DNA from: Streptomyces sp. H27-H1 | Lineage (GTDB): Bacteria; Actinomycetota; Actinomycetes; Streptomycetales; Streptomycetaceae | Length of the DNA: 64,000 bases | NCBI RefSeq assembly: GCF_026627445.1 | Contig: NZ_JAPNLJ010000017.1 | Location: forward strand, 1-64,000 | Reading direction: 5' to 3' | In this document: positions 23,988-34,502 of the stretch, one piece after another | How positions within the stretch are numbered: the first letter of the stretch is position 1 | How the letters are laid out: the number at the start of each line of letters is the position of its first letter | Position numbers and translations under genes: made by a program | Notes under the pieces: generated by a model | What the model was told of the DNA's origin: nothing | The model's input: only the letters and a program-made list of their open reading frames with translations | The model's database searches: none

Positions 23988-25517
23988 TTAAATGTCGCGG
24001 AAGATCTCGATCTGCGCGCCCACCGAGTTGAGACGCTCCGCCAGTTCCTCGTAGCCGCGGTTGATGACGTAGACGTTGCGCAGGACCGAGGTGCCTTCGG
24101 CCGCCATCATGGCCAGCAGGACGACCACCGCCGGGCGCAGGGCCGGCGGGCACATCATTTCCGCCGCGCGCCAGCGGGTGGGGCCCTCGACCAGGACGCG
24201 GTGGGGGTCCAGGAGCTGGAGGCGGCCGCCCAGGCGGTTGAGGTCGGTGAGGTAGATGGCGCGGTTGTCGTACACCCAGTCGTGGATCAGGGTCTGGCCC
24301 TGGGCCGCGGCCGCGATGGCGGCGAAGAAGGGGACGTTGTCGATGTTGAGCCCGGGGAAGGGCATCGGGTGGATCTTGTCGATCGGTGCTTCGAGTTTGG
24401 AGGGGCGGACCGTGAGGTCGACCAGGCGGGTGCGGCCGTTGTCGGCGGTGTACTCCGGCGAGCGGTCGTGGTCGAGGCCCATCTCCTCCAGGACCGCGAG
24501 CTCGATCTCCATGAACTCGATCGGGACCCGGCGGATGGTGAGTTCGGACTCGGTGACCACGGCCGCGGCCAGCAGGCTCATCGCCTCGACCGGGTCCTCG
24601 GAGGGGGAGTAGTCCACGTCCACGTCGATGTTCGGGATGCCGTGGACCGTCAGGGTCGTGGTGCCCACGCCGTCCACCCGTACGCCGAGCTGCTCCAGGA
24701 AGAAGCACAGGTCCTGGACCATGTAGTTGGAGGAGGCGTTGCGGATGACGGTGGTCCCGTCGTGCCGGGCGGCGGCCAGCAGCGCGTTCTCGGTGACGGT
24801 GTCCCCGCGCTCGGTCAGCACGATGGGGCGGTCCGGGGAGACCCCGGGTTCGACCTCGGCGTGGTAGATGCCCTCGGTCGCGGTGATGTCCAGGCCGAAG
24901 CGGCGCAGGGCGATCATGTGCGGCTCGATGGTGCGGGTGCCGAGGTCGCAGCCGCCCGCGTAGGGCAGCTTGAAGTGGTCCATCCGGTGCAGCAACGGTC
25001 CCAGGAACATGATGATGCTCCGGGTCCGGCGGGCCGCGTCCGCGTCCATGGCGTCCATGTCGAGGCGGGCCGGCGGTACGAGTTCCAGGTCGACGCCGTC
25101 GTTGATCCAGCGGGTGCGGACGCCGATGGAGTTCAGGACCTCCAGGAGGCGGTAGACCTCCTCGATGCGGGCAACCCGGCGCAGCACGGTACGGCCCTTG
25201 TTGAGCAGCGAGGCGCACAGCAGGGCCACGCACGCGTTCTTGCTCGTCTTGACGTCGATCGCGCCGGACAGGCGGCGGCCGCCGACCACGCGCAGGTGCA
25301 TCGGACCGGCGTAGCCCAGGGAGACGATTTCGCTGTCGAGGGCTTCCCCGATGCGGGCGATCATCTCAAGGCTGATGTTTTGGTTGCCGCGCTCGATCCG
25401 GTTCACGGCGCTCTGGCTGGTGCCGAGTGCGTCCGCGAGCTGACTCTGTGTCCAGCCCCGGTGCTGCCGGGCGTCACGGATGAGCTTGCCGATGCGTACG
25501 AGGTAGTCGTCTGCCAT
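23988..25517 (-). CDS. murA: XRE-type HTH fused to MurA-like enolpyruvyl transferase
   Basis: This 509-residue protein has an N-terminal XRE helix-turn-helix (residues about 8-65; ADALGTSQSAVNRIERG) joined to a UDP-GlcNAc 1-carboxyvinyltransferase fold. MurA landmarks are present: the Lys-Asn pair in KTSKNAC and the loop cysteine in GGCDLGTRTIEPH, equivalent to the Cys that fosfomycin attacks. MurA makes the first committed peptidoglycan precursor. The DNA-binding head suggests a regulator that senses UDP-GlcNAc, or an enzyme that controls its own gene. Streptomyces carry a second MurA at this locus, matching murA2 from memory. ATG 25517 is preferred over TTG 25535. A palindrome lies 12 bases upstream. 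Catalytic activity is likely but not certain. Confidence 0.82.
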   Translation of the reverse strand: MADDYLVRIGKLIRDARQHRGWTQSQLADALGTSQSAVNRIERGNQNISLEMIARIGEALDSEIVSLGYAGPMHLRVVGGRRLSGAIDVKTSKNACVALLCASLLNKGRTVLRRVARIEEVYRLLEVLNSIGVRTRWINDGVDLELVPPARLDMDAMDADAARRTRSIIMFLGPLLHRMDHFKLPYAGGCDLGTRTIEPHMIALRRFGLDITATEGIYHAEVEPGVSPDRPIVLTERGDTVTENALLAAARHDGTTVIRNASSNYMVQDLCFFLEQLGVRVDGVGTTTLTVHGIPNIDVDVDYSPSEDPVEAMSLLAAAVVTESELTIRRVPIEFMEIELAVLEEMGLDHDRSPEYTADNGRTRLVDLTVRPSKLEAPIDKIHPMPFPGLNIDNVPFFAAIAAAAQGQTLIHDWVYDNRAIYLTDLNRLGGRLQLLDPHRVLVEGPTRWRAAEMMCPPALRPAVVVLLAMMAAEGTSVLRNVYVINRGYEELAERLNSVGAQIEIFRDI

Positions 25518-25528
25518 GGATGCACCGT

Positions 25529-25544
25529 ATCTCAAATATGAGAT
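25529..25544. promoter_or_regulatory. Palindromic operator candidate for XRE-MurA gene
   Basis: ATCTCA-AATA-TGAGAT has perfect 6-base arms and lies 12 bases upstream of the XRE-MurA start, within an A/T-rich island. XRE proteins commonly bind such symmetrical sites at their own promoters. Confidence 0.5.
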
Positions 25545-25619
25545 TCGGCTCGCGCTGGGTGTGGCAGACGGGTGTTACCGGTCGTCAGCTCCCATGGTGG
25601 GGCCGGACCGTGAGCGGTG

Positions 25620-25850
25620 CGCGACGAGCCGACCGAGCAGCCGGGTGGCTGTTCGCGCTCCTGACTGGACAAAGGGGACAGAAGCTCCTCCTGGGCCGCG
25701 TCGAGCAGTTGCTCGAGCTTGCGCAGCCGGCGCCTGCCGGCGGCCGTGAGGGTGATGGCGTTGCGCCGCCGGTCGGCAGGGGCCGGGTGTCCGTTCGACC
25801 AGTTCGCGAGCGGTGAGTGCGTTGATGACGGCGACCAGGTCGCTGCGGCA
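25620..25850 (-). pseudogene. MarR-family regulator, broken C-terminal fragment
   Basis: Successive minus-strand frames encode the MarR wing (DLVAVINALTARELVER) and the C-terminal helix (DRRRNAITLTAAGRRRLRKL, then EQLLDAAQEELLSPLSSQER). They are in different frames and the N-terminal half is absent. It runs directly into the amidohydrolase remnant, so a deletion joined the two. Confidence 0.65.
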
Positions 25851-25856
25851 GCCGGC

Positions 25857-26610
25857 CCGCCGCCGAGATCGCCTGGTACAGCTCCAGTTCGTGCCGCCCC
25901 ACCAGCGTGTCCATCATCGTGGTGACCCCGGACGCGGCCGCCGGCCCCAGCGCCTCGGCGCACGCCGCGACCAGTTCGGCGCGGGTGTGCTCCGGAACGA
26001 GCCGCTTCACCAGCCCCTGGGCGTCGTCCTTCAGGACGCCCGTCGGCTACCCGTCCGCACCCTTGACCGCCTTCCCGCCGACCGGGTCGGGCGTGGCCGC
26101 GGTGATCCCGACGATGTTCAGGGCCCGCTGATTGGCCCACAGGTTGTGCCCGTCGCCGCCGATCGGGACGACCGGCCGCCGGGTCGGGAGCGCGTCCAGC
26201 ATCGAGTGGTGCGGGACGGTGCCCGCGGGGAGCGGTCCGACCGGGCTCCACCTCCACGACCAGCCAGTCGTCGGGTTCGGCGCCCGCGCCGCCCGTGTCG
26301 GCGAGGAAGCCGGCCAGGATCTCCAGGAGCTCTGCCGGGGTGGCCTCCGCGCCCTCCAGGGAGGGGGACAGCGAGCGTTCGCCGGCCCCGAGCGGGGTGG
26401 ACGTGGCCGTCGTGGATCCCGCTCATCACGGTGTTCCCGCGGGCGTCGACGACCTCGGTGTCCCGGCCCACGTACCGGCGCAGCTCCGCGTCGCTCCCGG
26501 TCGCCAGGATCTTCCCGTTCCGGCCGGCCGCGACGGCCCGCACCGGCCCCCGGCGGCCGGTCCCGGTGAACACCGAGGCGTTGCGGACCACCAGGGCGGC
26601 CGACCCCGGG
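25857..26610 (-). pseudogene. Amidohydrolase (YtcJ-like) N-terminal half, multiply frameshifted
   Basis: Three minus-strand frames in order encode a YtcJ/imidazolonepropionase-like protein: ALVVRNASVFTGTGRRG through VMSGIHDGHVHP (metal-binding HxH), then LEGAEATPAELLEILAGFL, then GGDGHNLWANQRALNIVGIT and GVTTMMDTLVGRHELELYQA. At least two frame changes occur, and the catalytic C-terminal half is missing. Such enzymes hydrolyse amides outside or inside the cell; this one is dead. Confidence 0.7.
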
Positions 26611-26639
26611 CCCCGCCCGACCGCCCGCCCGCCGACCGG

Positions 26640-27698
26640 AGCGGCGGAGGCGGCCGCGGCGGGCCCCGCGCCCAGGAGACCCGCCGCGCCCCCGGCTGTC
26701 TCGCACGCCCGGAACGGCACCGGCCGCCTCGGGGAGTCCACCCGCCGCCGGGTGCGCGAGGTCGCCCCGGCTCCCTCGGCTACGGTGCCCGGCGCGGCCC
26801 GCGCAACCGCAGCCTGGGCATCGCGGTGACCACGTAGGCCGGGGTTCGCCTGGGGCTTCGCCCGGATCGCCCACTGCGCCCGGCTGCTCATCGCCGCCAC
26901 CTCGGCGGCGCACGCCCGCGGCTACGCCCTGACCGCGCTGCCCGCCGACCGCGGCGCCGAGCCGCTGTGGCACACCCTGGCGGTGGACGGGATGCTGCTC
27001 CTCGACAGCCCGGCCGACGACCCGGTGCCGCGCGCACTGCGGGCGCGGGGCCTGCCGGTGGTCTTCGACGGGCCCCCGGCCGATCCGGGGCCCGGCCACG
27101 TGTGGGTGGACAACGACCACACCGCCACCACCGGCGAGGTACTGGACCACCTCGCGTCCTGCGGTGCCCGGCGGATCGCGCTGCACGCGGGCTACGGCCG
27201 GCGGTTCTACCCCGGAGCCGTCACCTCGGCCTACGAACACTGGTGCGCCGAGCGCCGCCGGACTCCGCTCGTGATCCCCTTCGACCCCGACGACGCGGCC
27301 GGGCACGCCTTCGACCCGGCCTTCGCGGGGCCGGACCTGCCCGAAGCGGTCTACTGCGTGTACGACCCGGAGGCCGGCAGGTGCTGGCCGCGGCCGCGCG
27401 CCACGGCATCGCCGTCCCCGGCGGCGGGCCGGGGGAGGGTCGCCATCCGCGCCGACGACCAGGGTGGGCGTCCGGATCCGAGGGGCTGCTGCGGGTCTGC
27501 GCCGGCGAGGACTCGGCGTACGCCGGGAACGAGCCTTCAGTGACCACTGTCACCTTCGACCCGGAGCGGATCGCGGAAAGGGCGGTTTCGTCCCTGGTCA
27601 AGCTCATCGAATCCGGACATGCTCAATCGCCTGGCCGGCTGACGGTACCGGCGGGGCCGAGGGTGCGTGCCTCGTCCCGCGACCCCCGCATGTATTAG
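26640..27698 (+). pseudogene. LacI-family transcriptional regulator, degraded
   Basis: Pieces in order are the HTH and hinge (AVSHARNGTGRLGESTRRRV), a shifted LGYGARRGPRNRSLGIAVTT followed by an in-frame TAG near 26836, the sugar-binding core (AAHARGYALTALPADRGAEP ... FYPGAVTSAYEHW) and, after another shift near 27380, the end (CAGEDSAYAGNEPSVTTVTF ... AVSSLVKLIES). The divergent arrangement with the amidohydrolase remnant looks like a former regulator-target pair. Confidence 0.72.
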
Positions 27699-27701
27699 AG
27701 T

Positions 27702-27719
27702 TATCTCGACATCGAGATA
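27702..27719. promoter_or_regulatory. 8-bp-arm palindrome upstream of aconitase
   Basis: TATCTCGACATCGAGATA has perfect 8-base arms and a 2-base centre. It lies 134 bases before the aconitase start and just after the LacI remnant's stop. It is a strong dimeric-regulator site whose protein I cannot name. Confidence 0.5.
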
Positions 27720-27762
27720 TCTGCCCCGGACGTGCCGCAGCCGCCCCGCTGGTAAGGGTTAC

Positions 27763-27781
27763 CTAACTTAGCCTCACCTTA
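27763..27781. promoter_or_regulatory. Iron-box-like (DmdR/IdeR) site upstream of aconitase
   Basis: CTAACTTAGCCTCACCTTA matches the DtxR/IdeR consensus TWAGGTTAGSCTAACCTWA at 15 of 19 positions. It lies about 70 bases before the aconitase start. Iron control would make sense for a [4Fe-4S] enzyme. Confidence 0.5.
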
Positions 27782-27852
27782 GCGGAATGGCCAGAGTGCC
27801 TCGCGGCAGGATTGCGGCAATACGCGCGAATTCATGCATGAAGGAGACTGTC

Positions 27853-30567
<2,715 letters not shown>

Positions 30568-30583
30568 GCGCATACCGGCACCA

Positions 30584-30626
30584 AAGGGCCGTACCTCCGT
30601 TAAGGGGGTACGGCCCTTCCGTTTTT
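30584..30626 (+). terminator. Rho-independent terminator after aconitase
   Basis: Perfect 12-base arms AAGGGCCGTACC / GGTACGGCCCTT enclose a short loop and are followed by CCGTTTTT. Confidence 0.9.
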
Positions 30627-30706
30627 GTGGGTGGCTCCAACGGTCCAGGTCAGGTGACGGTGAGGTCTCAACTCGGAAAAGCCGGGGCCCATACCGGTAC
30701 ATGATC

Positions 30707-30739
30707 TTGCTCACAGGAGCGGAAGTGGACTATACCTGT
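30707..30739 (+). promoter_or_regulatory. Promoter with DasR-like (dre) element upstream of ngcE
   Basis: AGTGGACTATACCTGT at 30724-30739 matches the DasR responsive element ASTGGTCTAGACCAST at 12 of 16 positions. It overlaps a possible -10 (TATACC, 30731-30736) whose -35 TTGCTC is at 30707-30712. DasR control would suit a GlcNAc importer. The remaining bases to 30872 form a leader with no other clear signal. Confidence 0.4.
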
Positions 30740-30872
30740 GCCCGTCCGGGTCACCGCGAAACGAGCGGCACCGGACGGGGGGACGGCGGGGACCTGCGGT
30801 GATGTCCGCTGGGCGGCAGCAGTCGCACTTTCCTTCCTCCTTCACACTCCTGACGAAGGCGAGGACTTGAGC

Positions 30873-32324
30873 ATGGGATCCACCTCCGCCCACGGCGAGA
30901 ACAGCAACGGTGAGGGCTTCGGCCGCCGGGACCTGATCAAGCGCTCCGCGGCACTCGGACTGATCGCCGTACCGACCATGAGCTTCCTGTCCGCGTGCGC
31001 CTCCGGCTCCGACGAGACGACCAAGGGCAACGAGTCCAAGGTGGCCGTCACCAAGGAGAACCCGTTCGGCGTCGCCAAGGGCGGCAAGCTCGACGTGGTC
31101 GTCTTCAAGGGCGGTTACGGCGACGACTACGCCAAGGCCTGGGAAGCGGCGTTCGACAAGAAGTGGGGCACCACTTCCTCGCACCTCTCCACCCAGGAGA
31201 TCACCTCCAAGCTGCAGCCGCGCTTCAACGGCGGCAACCCGCCGGACGTCGTCGACGACTCGGGCGCCCAGCAGATCAAGCTGGACGTGCTCGCGAAGGG
31301 CAACCAGCTCGCCGACCTCACCGTGGTGCTCGACGCCCCGTCGCTCGACGACCCGTCGAAGAAGGTCCGCGACACCCTGATGCCCGGGACCATCGAAGGC
31401 GGCATGATCGGCGGCAAGTTCGTCGCGCTGCAGTACGTCTACACCGTCTGGGGCCTGTGGTACTCCGGCAAGCTCTTCAAGGAGAAGGGCTGGACCCCGC
31501 CGAAGACCTGGCCCGAGTTCATGGAGATCTGCAAGAAGGCCAAGGAAGCCGGCATCGGCGGCCTGGCCCACCAGGGCAAGTACCCGTACTACATCAACGT
31601 CGCCATCATGGACCTGATCGCCAAGAAGGGCGGCCTGGATGCCATGAAGGCGATCGACAACCTCGAGCCGAACGCCTTCGCGAACAACCCGGTCGCGCTC
31701 GAGGCCGTCGAAGCGGTCTACGAGATCGTCGAGAAGGACCTGCTGATGCCGGGCACCAACGGCCTGACGCACACCGAGTCCCAGACCCAGTGGAACCAGG
31801 GCAAGGCCGCCTTCATCACCTCCGGCTCCTGGCTGGAGAACGAGCAGCTCAAGCAGACCCCGGAAGACTTCGACATGCAGTTCCTGCCGATGCCGGTGCT
31901 GCCCGGGAGCAAGCTGCCCTTCGAGGCCATCCGCGCCGGCGCCGGCGAGCCCTTCATCGTCCCGGAGAAGGCCGCCAACAAGGCCGGCGGCCTGGAGTTC
32001 CTCCGCTCGATGCTGTCGCGCGAATGGTCGACCCTCTTCGCCCAGCAGGCCAACTCCCTCACCGTCCTCAAGGACGGCGTGGACCCGGCGGTCAAGCTCC
32101 GCCCGGGCACCCAGTCGGCCGTCGGAGCGCTCAAGGCGGCCGGGGACAACACCTTCAACTACCGCTACGCGGACTGGTACAGCGAGATGGGCACGGAGCT
32201 CGAGAACGCGTCCAATGAGCTGATGGCCAAGCGGATCCAGCCCAAGGAATGGATCAAGCGGGCCCAGGCTGCGGTAGACAAGGCGACCAAGGACCCGAAC
32301 GCCAAGAACAACAAGCGCAGCTGA
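30873..32324 (+). CDS. ngcE: Carbohydrate ABC transporter binding lipoprotein, NgcE-like (GlcNAc/chitobiose)
   Basis: This 483-residue family 1 extracellular solute-binding protein has a twin-arginine signal (GRRDLIKRSAALG) ending in a lipobox LSAC with C42, so it is a Tat-exported lipoprotein. The mature part has the usual two-lobe features (KLQPRFNGGNPPDVV, GLWYSGKLFKEKGWTPPKTW, QTQWNQGKAAFITSGSWLEN). ATG 30873 starts the signal; the upstream open frame is leader sequence. With NgcF and NgcG it forms the GlcNAc/chitobiose importer of streptomycetes. Assignment rests on similarity and gene order. The ATPase is not encoded here, as usual for MsiK-dependent sugar importers. Confidence 0.88.
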   Translation: MGSTSAHGENSNGEGFGRRDLIKRSAALGLIAVPTMSFLSACASGSDETTKGNESKVAVTKENPFGVAKGGKLDVVVFKGGYGDDYAKAWEAAFDKKWGTTSSHLSTQEITSKLQPRFNGGNPPDVVDDSGAQQIKLDVLAKGNQLADLTVVLDAPSLDDPSKKVRDTLMPGTIEGGMIGGKFVALQYVYTVWGLWYSGKLFKEKGWTPPKTWPEFMEICKKAKEAGIGGLAHQGKYPYYINVAIMDLIAKKGGLDAMKAIDNLEPNAFANNPVALEAVEAVYEIVEKDLLMPGTNGLTHTESQTQWNQGKAAFITSGSWLENEQLKQTPEDFDMQFLPMPVLPGSKLPFEAIRAGAGEPFIVPEKAANKAGGLEFLRSMLSREWSTLFAQQANSLTVLKDGVDPAVKLRPGTQSAVGALKAAGDNTFNYRYADWYSEMGTELENASNELMAKRIQPKEWIKRAQAAVDKATKDPNAKNNKRS

Positions 32325-32358
32325 CGCCCGCGTCCACCGGTCACCAGGGACGGACACC

Positions 32359-33303
32359 ATGAGCCACGTAGCAAACAGCAAGGGGCGGGGCGGCTTCATC
32401 GCCGGCTTCCTCATCCTGCCCCTCGCGCTGTACCTGACCTTTGTCATCTGGCCGTACATTCAGACGTTCGGCTATTCCTTCACCAACTGGACGGGTCAGT
32501 CACCGACTTTCGACTTCGTCGGGCTGGACAACTACTCGGCCTTGTTGAAGGACGAGGTCTTCCGCGGCGCCCTGCTGCACAACCTGCTGCTCCTGGTGTT
32601 CGTCCCGGCGATCACCATCTTCATCTCCCTGTTCTTCGCCTTCATGCTGAACGCCGGTGGGCGCAGCGGAGCCGGCGGAGTCCAGGGGGTGGCGGGCTCC
32701 GCCCTCTACAAGGTGATCTACTTCTTCCCGCAGGTGCTCTCCCTCGCCATCCTCGCGGTGCTCTTCGGAGCCGTGTACCGCAGCGACGAGGGGGGCCTGC
32801 TGAATGGATTCCTCACCAAACTGGGTCTGGTCGACCCGGCCCACCCCATCGAATGGCTCAACGAGCCGAACTTCGTCCTCTGGTGCCTGCTGCTCGTCGT
32901 CGTCTGGCACGGGGTCGGTTTCTACCTCGTCCTGTTCTCGGCGGCCATGCAGTCGGTCCCCAAGGACATCTACGAAGCCGCACTGCTCGACGGCGCGGGG
33001 CGCGCCCAGACCTTCTTCAAGGTCACGCTGCCCCTGCTGTGGGATTCTGTGCAGACCTCCGCGGTCTATCTGGGTATCGCCGCCATGGACATGTTCGTCC
33101 TCGTGTCGACCATGACCTCGGGCCAGTTCGGCGGCGGACCGGACCACCACAGCGAGGTCATGGCGACGGTGCTGATGCGTAACTTCCTCTACTTCGGCCA
33201 CGCCGGCTATGCCTGCGCCATGGGGGTCGTGATGCTCGTCCTCACCCTGATCCTCTCCGCCATCACGCTGCGGGCCACTCGCCGCGAGCACGTCGAGTTC
33301 TAG
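32359..33303 (+). CDS. ngcF: Sugar ABC transporter permease NgcF
   Basis: This 314-residue permease of the MalF type has six predicted membrane helices, beginning GFIAGFLILPLALYLTFVIW. The ATPase-contacting EAA loop is YEAALLDGAGRAQTFFKVTLP. It starts 34 bases after ngcE, with AGGGACGG upstream of ATG 32359, and is followed 12 bases later by ngcG. It would carry N-acetylglucosamine or chitobiose with its partner. Confidence 0.88.
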   Translation: MSHVANSKGRGGFIAGFLILPLALYLTFVIWPYIQTFGYSFTNWTGQSPTFDFVGLDNYSALLKDEVFRGALLHNLLLLVFVPAITIFISLFFAFMLNAGGRSGAGGVQGVAGSALYKVIYFFPQVLSLAILAVLFGAVYRSDEGGLLNGFLTKLGLVDPAHPIEWLNEPNFVLWCLLLVVVWHGVGFYLVLFSAAMQSVPKDIYEAALLDGAGRAQTFFKVTLPLLWDSVQTSAVYLGIAAMDMFVLVSTMTSGQFGGGPDHHSEVMATVLMRNFLYFGHAGYACAMGVVMLVLTLILSAITLRATRREHVEF

Positions 33304-33315
33304 CGGGAGACCACG

Positions 33316-34245
33316 ATGACCACTGTGATCAAAGCACCGGGCGAGGCGGCGGCAGAGAAGCGCTCCGCCGCTACCGGGCAGTCCCGCGGCAGCAAGAAGA
33401 GCGGTTCCGACGGGATGGTCCTCAACGTCTTCTCACACGGCTTCCTCGCCGTGTGGGGGATATTGATCATCCTGCCCCTCATCTGGCTGGTGCTCGGCTC
33501 GTTCAAGACCGACGTGCAGATCGGCGAGTCGGCCTTGAGCTGGCCGGCCAACTGGCACTTCGACGCCTTCCCGCGCGCCTGGAGCAAGGGCATCGGGGAC
33601 TACTTCGCCAACACGATGATCGTGATGGTGTTCTCGGTTCCGCTGACGATGCTGCTCGGCTCCATGGCCGCGTACGTCCTGGCCCGCTACCCCTTCCGGG
33701 GCAACCGGCCGATCTACTTCTTCTTCGTCAGCGGGGCCATGTTCCCGGTCTTCCTGGCGCTCGTCCCGCTGTTCTTCATGGTGAAGCGGCTGGACATGCT
33801 CAACACCTTCCAGGGCCTGATCCTGGTGTACGTGGCGTACTCGATGCCGTTCACCGTCTTCTTCATGCACTCGTTCTTCCGGACGCTGCCGACGGCCGTG
33901 CACGAGGCGGCGGTGATCGACGGGGCCTCACACACCCGGATCTTCTTCCAGGTGATGCTCCCGATGGCCAAGCCCGGCCTGATCAGCGTCGGAATATTCA
34001 ATGTTCTGGGGCAGTGGAACCAGTACATCCTGCCCTCCGTGCTGATGCAGCCGCAGACCGGATCCGACCCCGAGCGCTACATGCTCACCCAGGGCCTGAT
34101 CCAGCTGCAGTACCAGATGGGCTACGAGACGGACCTGCCGGTGCTGTTCGCCGGTGTGACCATCGCGATGATCCCGATGCTGGTGGTCTACCTGTCCTTC
34201 CAGCGGCAGATCCAGGCAGGTCTCACTTCCGCCACGCTCAAGTAG
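33316..34245 (+). CDS. ngcG: Sugar ABC transporter permease NgcG
   Basis: This 309-residue permease of the MalG type has a cytosolic N-terminal tail of about 35 residues and then six helices. The EAA loop is VHEAAVIDGASHTRIFFQVMLP. GGGAGACC precedes ATG 33316. It is the last gene of the importer operon; the downstream gap contains a C/G palindrome (34291-34304) that may end transcription. Confidence 0.88.
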   Translation: MTTVIKAPGEAAAEKRSAATGQSRGSKKSGSDGMVLNVFSHGFLAVWGILIILPLIWLVLGSFKTDVQIGESALSWPANWHFDAFPRAWSKGIGDYFANTMIVMVFSVPLTMLLGSMAAYVLARYPFRGNRPIYFFFVSGAMFPVFLALVPLFFMVKRLDMLNTFQGLILVYVAYSMPFTVFFMHSFFRTLPTAVHEAAVIDGASHTRIFFQVMLPMAKPGLISVGIFNVLGQWNQYILPSVLMQPQTGSDPERYMLTQGLIQLQYQMGYETDLPVLFAGVTIAMIPMLVVYLSFQRQIQAGLTSATLK

Positions 34246-34502
34246 CGGCGGCGGAGGGGTCGGGTACGACCGACCAGCTGACCGCCGAGACCGGGGGCCC
34301 CCGGCCGGAGGCTGGGGGCGGGCCGAGAGAGAGGTTGCTGACGGCTTCCTCGAGCATCCGGCCCCCCTGGCCCTCGGCGGTCAGCAGCGCGGACACCGTC
34401 ACCAGGCCGGCCTCCGGGCCGTCCTGGCTGCGGGATCGAGCGCAGCTGCTAGCCCGGCCGCCCCAGGGCGTCGACCAGCCGGTGGCGGATGTGGGCCTCG
34501 GC
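34246..34502. other. Intergenic gap with C/G palindrome and possible gene remnant
   Basis: A perfect 14-base palindrome (CCGGGGGCCCCCGG) lies at 34291-34304. Minus-strand stretches such as AEAHIRHRLVDALGRPG and GLVTVSALLTAEGQGGRMLE look protein-like, but they are in different frames and match nothing I can name. They may be the tail of a decayed gene. Confidence 0.4.

Noticed and set aside
23615..24031. 138-codon plus-strand frame overlapping the MurA-like gene
   Set aside because: It is a different frame from the Excalibur half and contains only Arg/Pro-rich sequence.
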